A stretch of DNA of 13,055 nt. It comes from UBA1038 sp964480995 (GTDB lineage Bacteria; Bacillota; Clostridia; Christensenellales; Aristaeellaceae). The stretch's first letter is position 1, and each line of letters begins with the position of its first letter. The notes below the pieces were generated by a model that saw only the letters and a program-made list of their open reading frames with translations, was not told the DNA's origin and did not search any database. The position numbers were made by a program, and so were the translations under genes. Of the stretch, positions 7,298-13,055 are shown piece by piece. The stretch lies in contig CAYZRZ010000051.1 of the NCBI GenBank assembly GCA_964480995.1, positions 1-13,055 on the forward strand. The letters are read 5' to 3'.

Positions 7298-9110
7298 TAT
7301 CGGCGTGAAGGGCAAGGTACAGGCTCCGGGCAGCGGGGGCCGATATCCCCTTCACCCGCGTCAGCTCTTCTTCCGTTGCCTCTCCGATCGCCTTCATCGT
7401 GCGAAAATGCGCCAGCAAGGCGCGCCGCCTGCCCGGGCCGATCCCCGGCACATCCTCAAGGCGGGAGTGCACACCGGACTTGGCGCGCAGATTGCGGTGA
7501 TGGGTGATGGCAAAGCGATGGCTTTCATCGCGAACGCGCTGGATCAGGTGCAGGGCGGGGCTTCGTTGGTCCAGACGGATTGGATCCGGCCGCTCAGGCA
7601 GATAGATCTCCTCAAGCCGCTTAGCCAGTCCGAACATCGGCACCTCAATGCCGGTGGCCAGCATCGCGGCGCGCGCGAATCGCAGCTGCTCCGGTCCGCC
7701 GTCCACCAGCACCAGGTCGGGCAGTGGCCAGCGCTCCTCCTCCTTTTCCCGCTGGGTACGAAGAAACCTGCGGTTCAGCACCTCGTTCATCGAGGCGAAA
7801 TCGTTGGCCCCTTCCACCGTCTTGATGCGGAAGTACCGGTATTCCTTCTTGGCCGGCTCGCCGTCAATGAACACGACCATCGAAGCCACAGACAGCGTGC
7901 CCTGGGTATTGGAAATATCAAAGCCCTCAATGCGGTGGGGCATAAAATCAAGCTCCAGCGCCTCAGCCAGTTCCCGGACCGCGCCCACGGTACGCTCCTC
8001 TTTGACTTTGACATTGGCGTTGCGCTTGAGCAGCGCGTCTTCGGCATTTTTCTTAGCTGTCAATACCAGAGCGCGCTTATCCCCCCGCTGGGGCACGGAC
8101 AGCGTCACCGGGCCTTCCCTGCGCTCACGCAACCAGGCTTCCAGATCTAAAAGATCCCCGGCCGCCTCGACGATCACCTCGCGGGCAGGCATTCTATCAC
8201 GGTAAAACTGAAGCAGGAAGGCACTGAGCACCTCGTCCGGCTCCTCCTTGCCCTCGCGGGGCAGCGAGAAGGCATCCGCTCCCAGCATCTTGCCACCGCG
8301 GATATACATCACCTGGGCCATCGCGTCCAGCCCATCCTGCGCCAGGGCGATGATGTCCTGCTGCACGGCGTCCGCCCGCTGAACGTTCTGCTGTTCCATC
8401 AGCCCCCGGATATCGCGGATGCAGTCGCGCAATTCGCCCGCCCGTTCATACTGCATATAGCGGGCAGCCTTCATCATATCCTCCCGCAACTGATCGATCA
8501 CGGGCTGGTATTTACCGCGCAGGAAGCCCAGCGCCTTATCCACTACCTCGCGGTACTCATCCACAGTGCATTTATTGGCGCACGGCCCCAAGCACTGCCA
8601 GATGTCGTAGTTGATGCAGGGCCGGATCGGCCTTGCCAGCGGCAACTTCAATTTACAGGTGCGCAGCGGAAAGGCGCGGCGCAGCAGGTCCATCACTTGC
8701 CGGATCGCGTTCGCGCCGATATAGGGGCCGAAATACTTAGCGCCGTCATCCTGCGGCTGTCTTGCGATGCTCAGGCGCGGATAGGGCTCGTTCAGATCGA
8801 TCCGGATGTAGGGATAGCGCTTGTCATCCTTTAGGAGGATATTGTAATAAGGCTTATGCAGCTTGATCAGGTTGCTTTCAAGCAGCAAAGCCTCAAGATT
8901 GGTATTGCAGATCATGATGTCAAAATCATCAATGTGACTGATCATCGCCGCCACCTTGGGCGTATGCGCCGTCTGGCGGAAATAGCTGCTCACCCGGTTT
9001 TTCAGGCTGATCGCTTTGCCGACATAGATGATTTTGTCCTCTTGCTTCATCAGGTAACAGCCGGGGCTGTCCGGCAGAAGACTCAGTTTGAGGCGGATAT
9101 TTTCATTCAT
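7278..9110 (-). CDS. uvrC: Excinuclease ABC subunit C
   Basis: Cytoplasmic dual-incision nuclease of nucleotide excision repair. It acts with UvrA and UvrB, cutting on both sides of a DNA lesion. The 610 aa are full length. The N-terminal GIY-YIG nuclease is at about 12-95 (SPGCYLMKQEDKIIYVGKAI). Clustered cysteines follow in CKLKLPLARPIRPCINYDIW and QCLGPCANKC, where UvrC proteins carry a four-cysteine (Fe-S) region. A UVR UvrB-binding motif lies near 195-230. The RNase-H-like nuclease domain includes EGFDISNTQGT and LVLVDGGPEQL, and tandem helix-hairpin-helix motifs at the end include VPGIGPGRRRALLAHF. The start overlaps the upstream DUF1292 stop by 4 bp (ATGA), so translation is coupled to that gene. 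All expected domains are present. Confidence 0.97.
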   Translation of the reverse strand: MNENIRLKLSLLPDSPGCYLMKQEDKIIYVGKAISLKNRVSSYFRQTAHTPKVAAMISHIDDFDIMICNTNLEALLLESNLIKLHKPYYNILLKDDKRYPYIRIDLNEPYPRLSIARQPQDDGAKYFGPYIGANAIRQVMDLLRRAFPLRTCKLKLPLARPIRPCINYDIWQCLGPCANKCTVDEYREVVDKALGFLRGKYQPVIDQLREDMMKAARYMQYERAGELRDCIRDIRGLMEQQNVQRADAVQQDIIALAQDGLDAMAQVMYIRGGKMLGADAFSLPREGKEEPDEVLSAFLLQFYRDRMPAREVIVEAAGDLLDLEAWLRERREGPVTLSVPQRGDKRALVLTAKKNAEDALLKRNANVKVKEERTVGAVRELAEALELDFMPHRIEGFDISNTQGTLSVASMVVFIDGEPAKKEYRYFRIKTVEGANDFASMNEVLNRRFLRTQREKEEERWPLPDLVLVDGGPEQLRFARAAMLATGIEVPMFGLAKRLEEIYLPERPDPIRLDQRSPALHLIQRVRDESHRFAITHHRNLRAKSGVHSRLEDVPGIGPGRRRALLAHFRTMKAIGEATEEELTRVKGISAPAARSLYLALHADTENDPE

Positions 9111-9427
9111 TCCTTGGTGTCAATGCCCTCGTCTATCGAGTCATCAATGAATACGGTGCGGGCGGCTTTGATCAGCGCCTCCATCAGGTCATCCTCTACG
9201 GGCACGAAGTCTTCCACTTCCTCCCCATCCTCGTCCTTGGAGACCTGCACCAGCATCACATACAGACGGTCGTCGCTGTCAGAACCCTCATCGTCCTCGC
9301 TGTCGATCTGGCGCAGCAGCACATATTCCTCCCCATTGTAGTAGAAATAGCGCTCCACCTTGAGCAGCATGGGGTTGCCTTCTTCATCTTCCCCCTCAAT
9401 GATATCCAGGCGTTCTTCATCCGTCAT
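9107..9427 (-). CDS. DUF1292 family protein (YrzB-like)
   Basis: Small, very acidic cytoplasmic protein of the DUF1292 family, common in Bacillota; its function is not known. Typical features are the opening strand region DIIEGEDEEGNPMLLKVERY, then FYYNGEEYVLLRQIDSED, and a VMLVQVSKDEDGEEVEDFVP segment before a C-terminal helix. Start choice: an ATG at 9431-9433 lies only 2 nt after the AAAGGAGG site. The ATG at 9425-9427 (MTDEERLD, 106 aa) lies 8 nt from it and is preferred. The stop overlaps the uvrC ATG (ATGA), so this gene leads uvrC translation. In Bacillus the family sits near yrrK and alaS, so pairing with uvrC is a less familiar context. A role in repair is not shown. Confidence 0.9.
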   Translation of the reverse strand: MTDEERLDIIEGEDEEGNPMLLKVERYFYYNGEEYVLLRQIDSEDDEGSDSDDRLYVMLVQVSKDEDGEEVEDFVPVEDDLMEALIKAARTVFIDDSIDEGIDTKE

Positions 9428-9472
9428 GTCCATATCCTCCTTTACAGGCTCTGTCTATACAATATACCCTGA

Positions 9473-10243
9473 TCAGAAACGGATGCCCAGTACATCCATC
9501 AGGAGCTTGCCCATCAACAAGGTCAGCACCAGGATCAGAATGCCGCGGATCACCCGGCTGCCCTTGGTAATCGCAAGGGTCGATCCCAGATAGTTGCCCG
9601 CCATGCCGAAAGCGGCGGCGGGAATGGCCAGCGCGTAGAGCACATGCCCGCTGAGTGCAAGGTTTAGAAGCGCCGCCACATTGCTGCCCAGATTGACCAG
9701 CCGGGCAGCGCCGGACCCCATCAGGGCTTCCATGCCGATCACCGATACAAAAAGCAGCTGCAAAAAGGTGCCGGTGCCGGGTCCTACCAGCCCGTCATAA
9801 AGCCCGATCAGCGCGCCGATCGCGAAGCAGGCAGGAAGCCTGCGCTTTTCACCCACCAGGTCACGGGGCTTGAGCGCATCCTTGTTGAGCAGCACAAAGG
9901 CCGCCACGATCGGCAAAGCGATCAGTACGCTCAGTTTGATCACGCGCGCGTCCATGCGCTTCATCAGCTCCGCCCCCAGAAAACTGAAGGGAACCGAGCC
10001 CATCAGCGCCCACAGCCCCTCCTTCCAGGGGATGCTGCGGTTTGCGGCATAGCGGCCTGTGGCCACCGCCGTTCCAAAGAAGGCACTCATCTTGTTGGTC
10101 CCCGCCGCCATATCAGGCGGCAGGCCGATCAGATAGTAGGCCGGCAGGGAGATCAATCCCCCGCCTCCGGCGATGCTGTCTATAAAACCCGCGAGGAATA
10201 CCAAAGGAAGGATGATCAGATAGCTTTCGAGGTTCAGCGCCAT
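9473..10243 (-). CDS. TSUP family (TauE/SafE, DUF81) membrane transporter
   Basis: Integral membrane protein of 256 aa with about seven to eight hydrophobic segments, of the TSUP (sulfite exporter TauE/SafE) family. Members move small anions such as sulfite, sulfoacetate or other organosulfur compounds, usually outward. The family hallmark is in the first segment and loop: GFIDSIAGGGGLISLPAYYL (about 19-38), then AAGTNKMSAFFGTAVA. The second half repeats the pattern, with GLYDGLVGPGTGTFLQLLF (about 148-166) and SGAARLVNLGSNVAALLN, as expected of two inverted repeats. The ATG is 8 nt after GGAGG. It starts 22 bp after the hydrolase stop, so the two are likely co-transcribed. The substrate cannot be told from sequence, and there is no sulfur-metabolism gene nearby. 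Confidence 0.93.
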   Translation of the reverse strand: MALNLESYLIILPLVFLAGFIDSIAGGGGLISLPAYYLIGLPPDMAAGTNKMSAFFGTAVATGRYAANRSIPWKEGLWALMGSVPFSFLGAELMKRMDARVIKLSVLIALPIVAAFVLLNKDALKPRDLVGEKRRLPACFAIGALIGLYDGLVGPGTGTFLQLLFVSVIGMEALMGSGAARLVNLGSNVAALLNLALSGHVLYALAIPAAAFGMAGNYLGSTLAITKGSRVIRGILILVLTLLMGKLLMDVLGIRF

Positions 10244-10265
10244 GCGGATGGCCTCCGTCGGTGAA

Positions 10266-11117
10266 TTATAGGGTTTCCTGCAGGTATTGATAGATGATTT
10301 CGTGCAATTGGCCGCTCCAGAAGCTCCCCTCGTGCGGCGCGTTCTTCACACGGATCAGATGCGCCCGATGCCCGGCCTGTTTCAGCGCGCGGTACATCTT
10401 TTCGCTCTGATCAAAGGGCACCAGCTCATCCGCGTCGCCATGCGTCAGCATGATCGGCGGACATCTCTTGTCTTTCATAATCTCAAGGATGGGGCTCATC
10501 GCGCGCGCCACATCCCGAGGATCCATTTTACCGATCAGCCCTTCAAAAGCCGGATGCTGGGCCATCATTTGGTACTGCTCCATCACCATGGCGGGGATAT
10601 CGCAGGGCGCGAAGCAGGCGATCACCGTCTTCACAGCGTCGGAGAATCCGGCATGCTCCTCTGTCCGGTAGCGCGCATCATCCCCCGTCAGGCCGACCAG
10701 CAGGGCTGTATTGCCGCCGGAGGAAGTGCCGAACATCGCCACCCGCTCAGGGTCTATCCCGAAGCGCTGCGCGTTAGCCCGCAGGAAGCGGATCGCCGCC
10801 TTGGTATCCTGAAGGTAAGCAGGAAATGCATGCCCCTGGCTTGAGCTCCTGTGGGTCAGGGTCGCGACAACATAGCCCTTCTGCGCGTAGCGCGACAGCT
10901 GCGGGATCTCATAGTTGAGGTCCGGGCTTGTCCACGCGCTGCCCTGCAAAAAGACGATCAGCGGCCTTCTGGCCGGCGCTTCGCCCTCTTCCTGCCAGGG
11001 CCTGATCAGCGTGAGCGTCTGCCCGGTCAGCTCGGAGTAGACAATGTTCTGTTCCAGCCCTGCCATTCCGGCGAGCGAGGGATTATTATCAAGGGTGATC
11101 ATTTCCGCGATGGCCAT
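10266..11117 (-). CDS. Alpha/beta hydrolase (BD-FAE/acetylesterase-like)
   Basis: Serine hydrolase of 283 aa with an alpha/beta-hydrolase fold and no signal peptide, so probably cytoplasmic. The likely triad is S132 in FGTSSGGN, D230 in THGDADELVPF and H262 in NAPHEGSFW. The oxyanion region reads FLQGSAW where most relatives have an HGG-type motif; related clostridial esterases also show QG variants. The layout matches small acyl-ester hydrolases of the BD-FAE/lipase-esterase group that remove acetyl or similar groups from sugars or other small esters, but the substrate is not readable. The ATG is 7 nt after GGAGG. An extended -10 promoter lies upstream at 11157-11165. The TSUP gene follows after 22 bp. 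Confidence 0.9.
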   Translation of the reverse strand: MAIAEMITLDNNPSLAGMAGLEQNIVYSELTGQTLTLIRPWQEEGEAPARRPLIVFLQGSAWTSPDLNYEIPQLSRYAQKGYVVATLTHRSSSQGHAFPAYLQDTKAAIRFLRANAQRFGIDPERVAMFGTSSGGNTALLVGLTGDDARYRTEEHAGFSDAVKTVIACFAPCDIPAMVMEQYQMMAQHPAFEGLIGKMDPRDVARAMSPILEIMKDKRCPPIMLTHGDADELVPFDQSEKMYRALKQAGHRAHLIRVKNAPHEGSFWSGQLHEIIYQYLQETL

Positions 11118-11156
11118 AACGAATCCTCCGTTTGGTGCTTTTGTGAACGCAAATCC

Positions 11157-11165
11157 ATTATATCA
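11157..11165 (-). promoter_or_regulatory. Extended -10 promoter of the hydrolase-TSUP transcript
   Basis: On the minus strand TGATATAAT is a full TGnTATAAT extended -10, about 40 bp before the hydrolase ATG at 11117. The -35 region (TAACGC at 17 nt) is poor, which extended -10 promoters tolerate. It overlaps the -35 zone of the divergent plus-strand promoter. Confidence 0.6.
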
Positions 11166-11177
11166 CAGCTATAGGCT

Positions 11178-11205
11178 TTGCGTTACGGCTTTATTGGGGT
11201 ATATT
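11178..11205 (+). promoter_or_regulatory. Putative promoter of the His/Cys-rich protein gene
   Basis: TTGCGT (11178-11183), a 16-nt spacer and TATATT (11200-11205). Transcription would begin near 11212, giving a leader of about 27 nt before the ATG at 11239. An upstream in-frame ATG at 11209-11211 would fall at or before the transcript start. Confidence 0.45.
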
Positions 11206-11238
11206 AGCATGATTCCCATGAGGGACAAGGAGGAAAGC

Positions 11239-11817
11239 ATGGAGCATACACCCCATGAGCACGAAGCCGGCTGCGCCTGCGGCCACGACCATCACGACCA
11301 TCACGACCATCAAGGCCATCACCACCACGAACACAGCGAAGCCTGCGGCTGCGGGCATGACCATCATGGCCACGAGCACGGTGAAAACTGCGGCTGTCAT
11401 GCCTACGAAGGCGGCATTGAAGGCCTCAGCGACGCGGAAACGGACATGCTGCGCGTGATCGGCCGCTACAGCTGCCTGCCCGTCGCGCGCTTTGCGCTTC
11501 GCAGCAGCAAGGATGATTCGCTGGATATGACAGCCATGGAGCCTGTCACCATCGAGCAGGAAGACGACAGCGCCCAGGCCGTCCGGGAGCGCGGAAACAT
11601 TCTTCTCTCGCTGGAAGACAAGGGGCTGATCACGCTGGATTACGACATCCCGATCACCGGCTATGATTACGCCGGCTACCGCGAAAGCGCTCTATTCGCT
11701 CAACTGGAAAAAGCCGCCGGGGAAGGCAGGGACAAACCGGGCTTCCTGTTTGACCTGCCGGTCATGGAAGGCGGCAGCATGGCGCTGACCGAAGCGGGAA
11801 TTAAGCTGCTGGGCTGA
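11239..11817 (+). CDS. His/Cys-rich metal-binding protein with winged-helix-like C-terminal domain
   Basis: A 192-aa cytoplasmic protein I cannot assign to a named family. Residues 1-55 contain 20 histidines and six cysteines. The cysteines form three CxC pairs, each next to a His cluster: C12-A-C14-GH, C36-G-C38-GH and C51-G-C53-H. This is a typical soft/transition-metal (Ni, Co, Zn, Cu) binding or storage head. Residues 60-192 look like a compact winged-helix domain: helix DAETDMLRVIGRY, helix RERGNILLSLEDKGLITLDY, a wing-like stretch with SALFAQL, and an ending MALTEAGIKLLG, as in MarR/PadR-type domains. A metal-responsive regulator or metal chaperone is therefore possible but is inference. 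The start at 11239 is 5 nt after AAGGAGG; in-frame upstream ATGs lack a ribosome site. It is divergent from the hydrolase gene and convergent with the HAD gene. Confidence 0.85.
   Translation: MEHTPHEHEAGCACGHDHHDHHDHQGHHHHEHSEACGCGHDHHGHEHGENCGCHAYEGGIEGLSDAETDMLRVIGRYSCLPVARFALRSSKDDSLDMTAMEPVTIEQEDDSAQAVRERGNILLSLEDKGLITLDYDIPITGYDYAGYRESALFAQLEKAAGEGRDKPGFLFDLPVMEGGSMALTEAGIKLLG
11284..11310 (+). repeat. Three perfect 9-bp tandem repeats coding His-Asp-His
   Basis: The unit CACGACCAT occurs three times in a row inside the His-rich head and encodes HDH-HDH-HDH in frame. The copies are identical at DNA level, which suggests recent slippage or repeat expansion; the number of metal-binding histidines could vary between strains. 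Confidence 0.85.
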
Positions 11818-11828
11818 CAGCGTCGCCA

Positions 11829-11874
11829 ATACAGCAAAGGGCTGCCGAATGTATCGGTCAGCCCTTTGCTGTAT
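11829..11874. terminator. Long perfect hairpin between convergent genes, probable bidirectional terminator
   Basis: The arms at 11829-11844 and 11859-11874 are perfect 16-bp inverted repeats (left arm ATACAGCAAAGGGCTG). The 14-nt interior contains CCGA...TCGG, which adds 4 bp with one bulged T and leaves an ATGTA loop. It lies 11 bp after the plus-strand stop and 6 bp before the HAD stop. Neither side has a real T-run, so it is not a textbook rho-independent terminator, but the position fits transcript ending for both genes. Confidence 0.6.
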
Positions 11875-11880
11875 GCTGAT

Positions 11881-12498
11881 TTATAGAATCCGGGGGCTGC
11901 GCTCCAGCTCTTCAAGCGCCTTGTGCGCCTTCGTATAATCCCCGTCAAACACAATACCCTGCATCCCGATGGATGCCGCTCCCAGTATATTGTCCTCTAT
12001 GTCATCGATAAAGAAACACTCTTCGGGCTTCAAATCAAACCGCTCGCACAGCCTGCGGTAGATGCGAGGATCGGGTTTGGCCAGCTTTTCATGGGCAGAT
12101 ACCATAAATCCATCAAACAGAGGGTAAAAAGGCCTGTTTTCCAGCACCGCCGGAAACTGATCGCCCGCGTTTGACAATAGATACAGCTTCATCCCCGCGG
12201 CCTTGCAGCGCCGGACAAAGCCCTCAGCCCCCTCAATGGGACTCATCCACAAAGGCCAATCCGCTTCCAGCTTGCGCATGGTTTCACGCAGGCGGCTGGG
12301 CGTACGCTCAAGGGTCAGCCGCAGCAGTTCCTCCCGCGAAAGAAGGCCGGCATCCGCCATCCCCCATTCCCGGGTTTCAAAAAGCGCCGCGCTTAATATC
12401 TTTGCGTCTTCTTCATTGCCCGCGGCCCGCAGGGCGAACGCCATCGGCGTCCACTCCACCAGCACATTGCCCATATCAAGTACGATGTTTTTGATCAT
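11881..12498 (-). CDS. HAD superfamily hydrolase (subclass IA, YihX-like)
   Basis: Cytoplasmic HAD hydrolase of 205 aa, likely a phosphatase acting on a small phosphorylated metabolite. Motif I is LDMGNVLV with nucleophile D8; the second Asp of the usual DxD is Gly10, as in the YihX-type DxGN group. Motif II is S109 in LLSNAG, motif III is K141 in KPDPRIY, and motif IV is D165-D166 with D169 in FFIDDIEDN. A helical cap fills about 16-85. Start choice: ATG at 12496-12498 is used. A TTG one codon upstream (12499-12501) has better spacing (7 nt) from AGGGG and cannot be excluded, adding one residue. A promoter lies at 12550-12578. The substrate is unknown. Confidence 0.92.
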   Translation of the reverse strand: MIKNIVLDMGNVLVEWTPMAFALRAAGNEEDAKILSAALFETREWGMADAGLLSREELLRLTLERTPSRLRETMRKLEADWPLWMSPIEGAEGFVRRCKAAGMKLYLLSNAGDQFPAVLENRPFYPLFDGFMVSAHEKLAKPDPRIYRRLCERFDLKPEECFFIDDIEDNILGAASIGMQGIVFDGDYTKAHKALEELERSPRIL

Positions 12499-12549
12499 CA
12501 ATTTCCAACCCCTTGCCTCATTTGCCGCCGCGAGCGGCAGACGGCCTTT

Positions 12550-12578
12550 ATGTTATCGCGCTTTGACCGCTTTAGCAA
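12550..12578 (-). promoter_or_regulatory. Putative promoter of the HAD hydrolase gene
   Basis: On the minus strand TTGCTA (12573-12578), a 17-nt spacer and TAACAT (12550-12555), each matching four of six consensus bases. The transcript would start near 12543, about 45 nt before the start codon. The surrounding 12499-12644 gap holds only this and the divergent promoter. Confidence 0.5.
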
Positions 12579-12590
12579 GCAGCGCGGATA

Positions 12591-12619
12591 TTGACAGATC
12601 CCCTCTATCCGGATACCCT
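12591..12619 (+). promoter_or_regulatory. Putative promoter of the right-edge gene
   Basis: A perfect TTGACA (12591-12596), a 17-nt spacer and a weak -10, TACCCT (12614-12619). The transcript would start near 12626, about 20 nt before the ATG at 12645. It is back to back with the HAD promoter, with 12 bp between the two -35 boxes. Confidence 0.5.
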
Positions 12620-12644
12620 TTGTGAAAATAGGGAGGTACATGTC

Positions 12645-13055
12645 ATGTTTGAGATGCCCGGCTATACCGCGCCCGATTTCAGCGCACAGCACCTTGCCCA
12701 AGCGCCGGACGCCGTGTTCATCCCCTCGCCGGCAGACGGCATTGCGCCTGACAACTATCATGCTGCCTCCATCTATCCCGAGTATTTCAAAGTCGGGGGC
12801 CGGTGGCTGTTGCCGGAGGACAGCCGCATGGATTGCCTGGCTGTGCTGGAAGAGAACAGCATCGCCATCCGCGAGTTCCGCAGCATAAAAAAGGGAGATT
12901 TGATCGCCGTCGGCCGAAGCGAGCGCGGCGAGGATGGGATATACGTTCACATGGACGGTTTCACCAAGACCTCCTCCGCCCGGGAGCAATTCTCCTTCCG
13001 CACAGGCCGTTCCCGCGAGACAGCCTATTCCCGTGATTATGACAGCCTCTACAGC
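12645..13055 (+). CDS. Conserved-looking protein of unknown function, N-terminal 137 residues (cut by window edge)
   Basis: The frame stays open from ATG at 12645 to the window end, giving 137 codons. The start is 8 nt after GGGAGG; an ATG at 12640 in another frame is only 3 nt from it and opens a shadow frame. There is no signal peptide or membrane segment. Visible segments include IAPDNYHAASIYPEYFKV, RWLLPEDSRMDCLAVLEE, FRSIKKGDLIAVGRSE, and a basic/aromatic SFRTGRSRETAYSRDYDSLY. The MDC...KKGD...VG pattern reminds me loosely of the N-terminal domain of TIGR00300/AgrE-type (LOR/SDH-linked, ornithine cyclodeaminase-like) proteins. That is recollection, not proof, and the catalytic part lies beyond the window. 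I treat it as a real gene of unassigned function. Confidence 0.8.
   Translation, partial: MFEMPGYTAPDFSAQHLAQAPDAVFIPSPADGIAPDNYHAASIYPEYFKVGGRWLLPEDSRMDCLAVLEENSIAIREFRSIKKGDLIAVGRSERGEDGIYVHMDGFTKTSSAREQFSFRTGRSRETAYSRDYDSLYS

Noticed and set aside
7305..8150. Plus-strand open frame (281 aa) inside uvrC
   Set aside because: It is antisense to conserved UvrC domains and has no start signal or recognisable motif.
11209..11241. Earlier in-frame ATGs (11209 and 11218) as start of the His/Cys-rich protein
   Set aside because: They lack a ribosome site, and the first lies at the predicted transcript start. The ATG at 11239 has AAGGAGG at 5 nt.
11191..11400. Minus-strand frame that looks like a Val/Met-rich membrane peptide
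   Set aside because: It is the complement of the His-codon tract (CAT/CAC read as ATG/GTG). It has no ribosome site and lies antisense to a well-supported gene.
12640..12888. Plus-strand 88-aa type frame opening at 12640 (MSCLRC...)
   Set aside because: The ribosome site is only 3 nt away, and the frame closes inside the better-supported frame starting at 12645. A minus-strand frame over the same region is likewise a shadow.

Overview
The window looks like a chromosomal segment from a moderately GC-rich member of the Bacillota (Clostridia/Christensenellales-like). The reasons are a DUF1292 (YrzB-like) protein, a clostridial-style PhoU/PhoB/PhoR set, strong AGGAGG-type ribosome sites and Sec-exported proteins without outer-membrane machinery. 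The assignment to a lineage is inference. No rRNA, tRNA, CRISPR array, insertion sequence or phage gene was seen.

Left part (1-2600, minus strand): a phosphate-signalling operon phoU-phoB-phoR, with phoR cut by the window edge. Immediately upstream of phoU, where pstB normally sits, is a decayed, internally deleted and frameshifted pstB remnant. Its stop codon still overlaps the phoU start. Upstream of the remnant lies a TTTACA-N5-TTTACA direct repeat that resembles a PhoB/PhoP box. The simplest reading is that the Pst transporter genes were lost here by deletion, leaving the Pi-signalling genes behind the Pho-box end of the old operon.

Middle (2600-7213, minus strand): three consecutive genes for large exported proteins (466, 517 and 491 aa) of a family I do not recognise. 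They share architecture and matching N- and C-terminal blocks and look like diverged tandem paralogs. The third has its own strong promoter and a UUCG-loop terminator.

Centre-right (7278-11117, minus strand): uvrC, preceded by and translationally coupled to a DUF1292 gene; a TSUP (TauE/SafE) membrane transporter; and an alpha/beta hydrolase.

Right (11118-13055): a divergent promoter region, then a plus-strand gene whose product has a His/Cys-rich metal-binding head joined to a small winged-helix-like domain. It converges on a YihX-type HAD hydrolase gene, with a perfect 16-bp-stem hairpin between them. A second divergent promoter pair then leads to a plus-strand gene that runs off the window.

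The points most worth a second look are the Pst-less pho operon with its pstB fossil and Pho-box repeat, the tandem secreted paralogs, and the His/Cys-rich putative metal-responsive protein.
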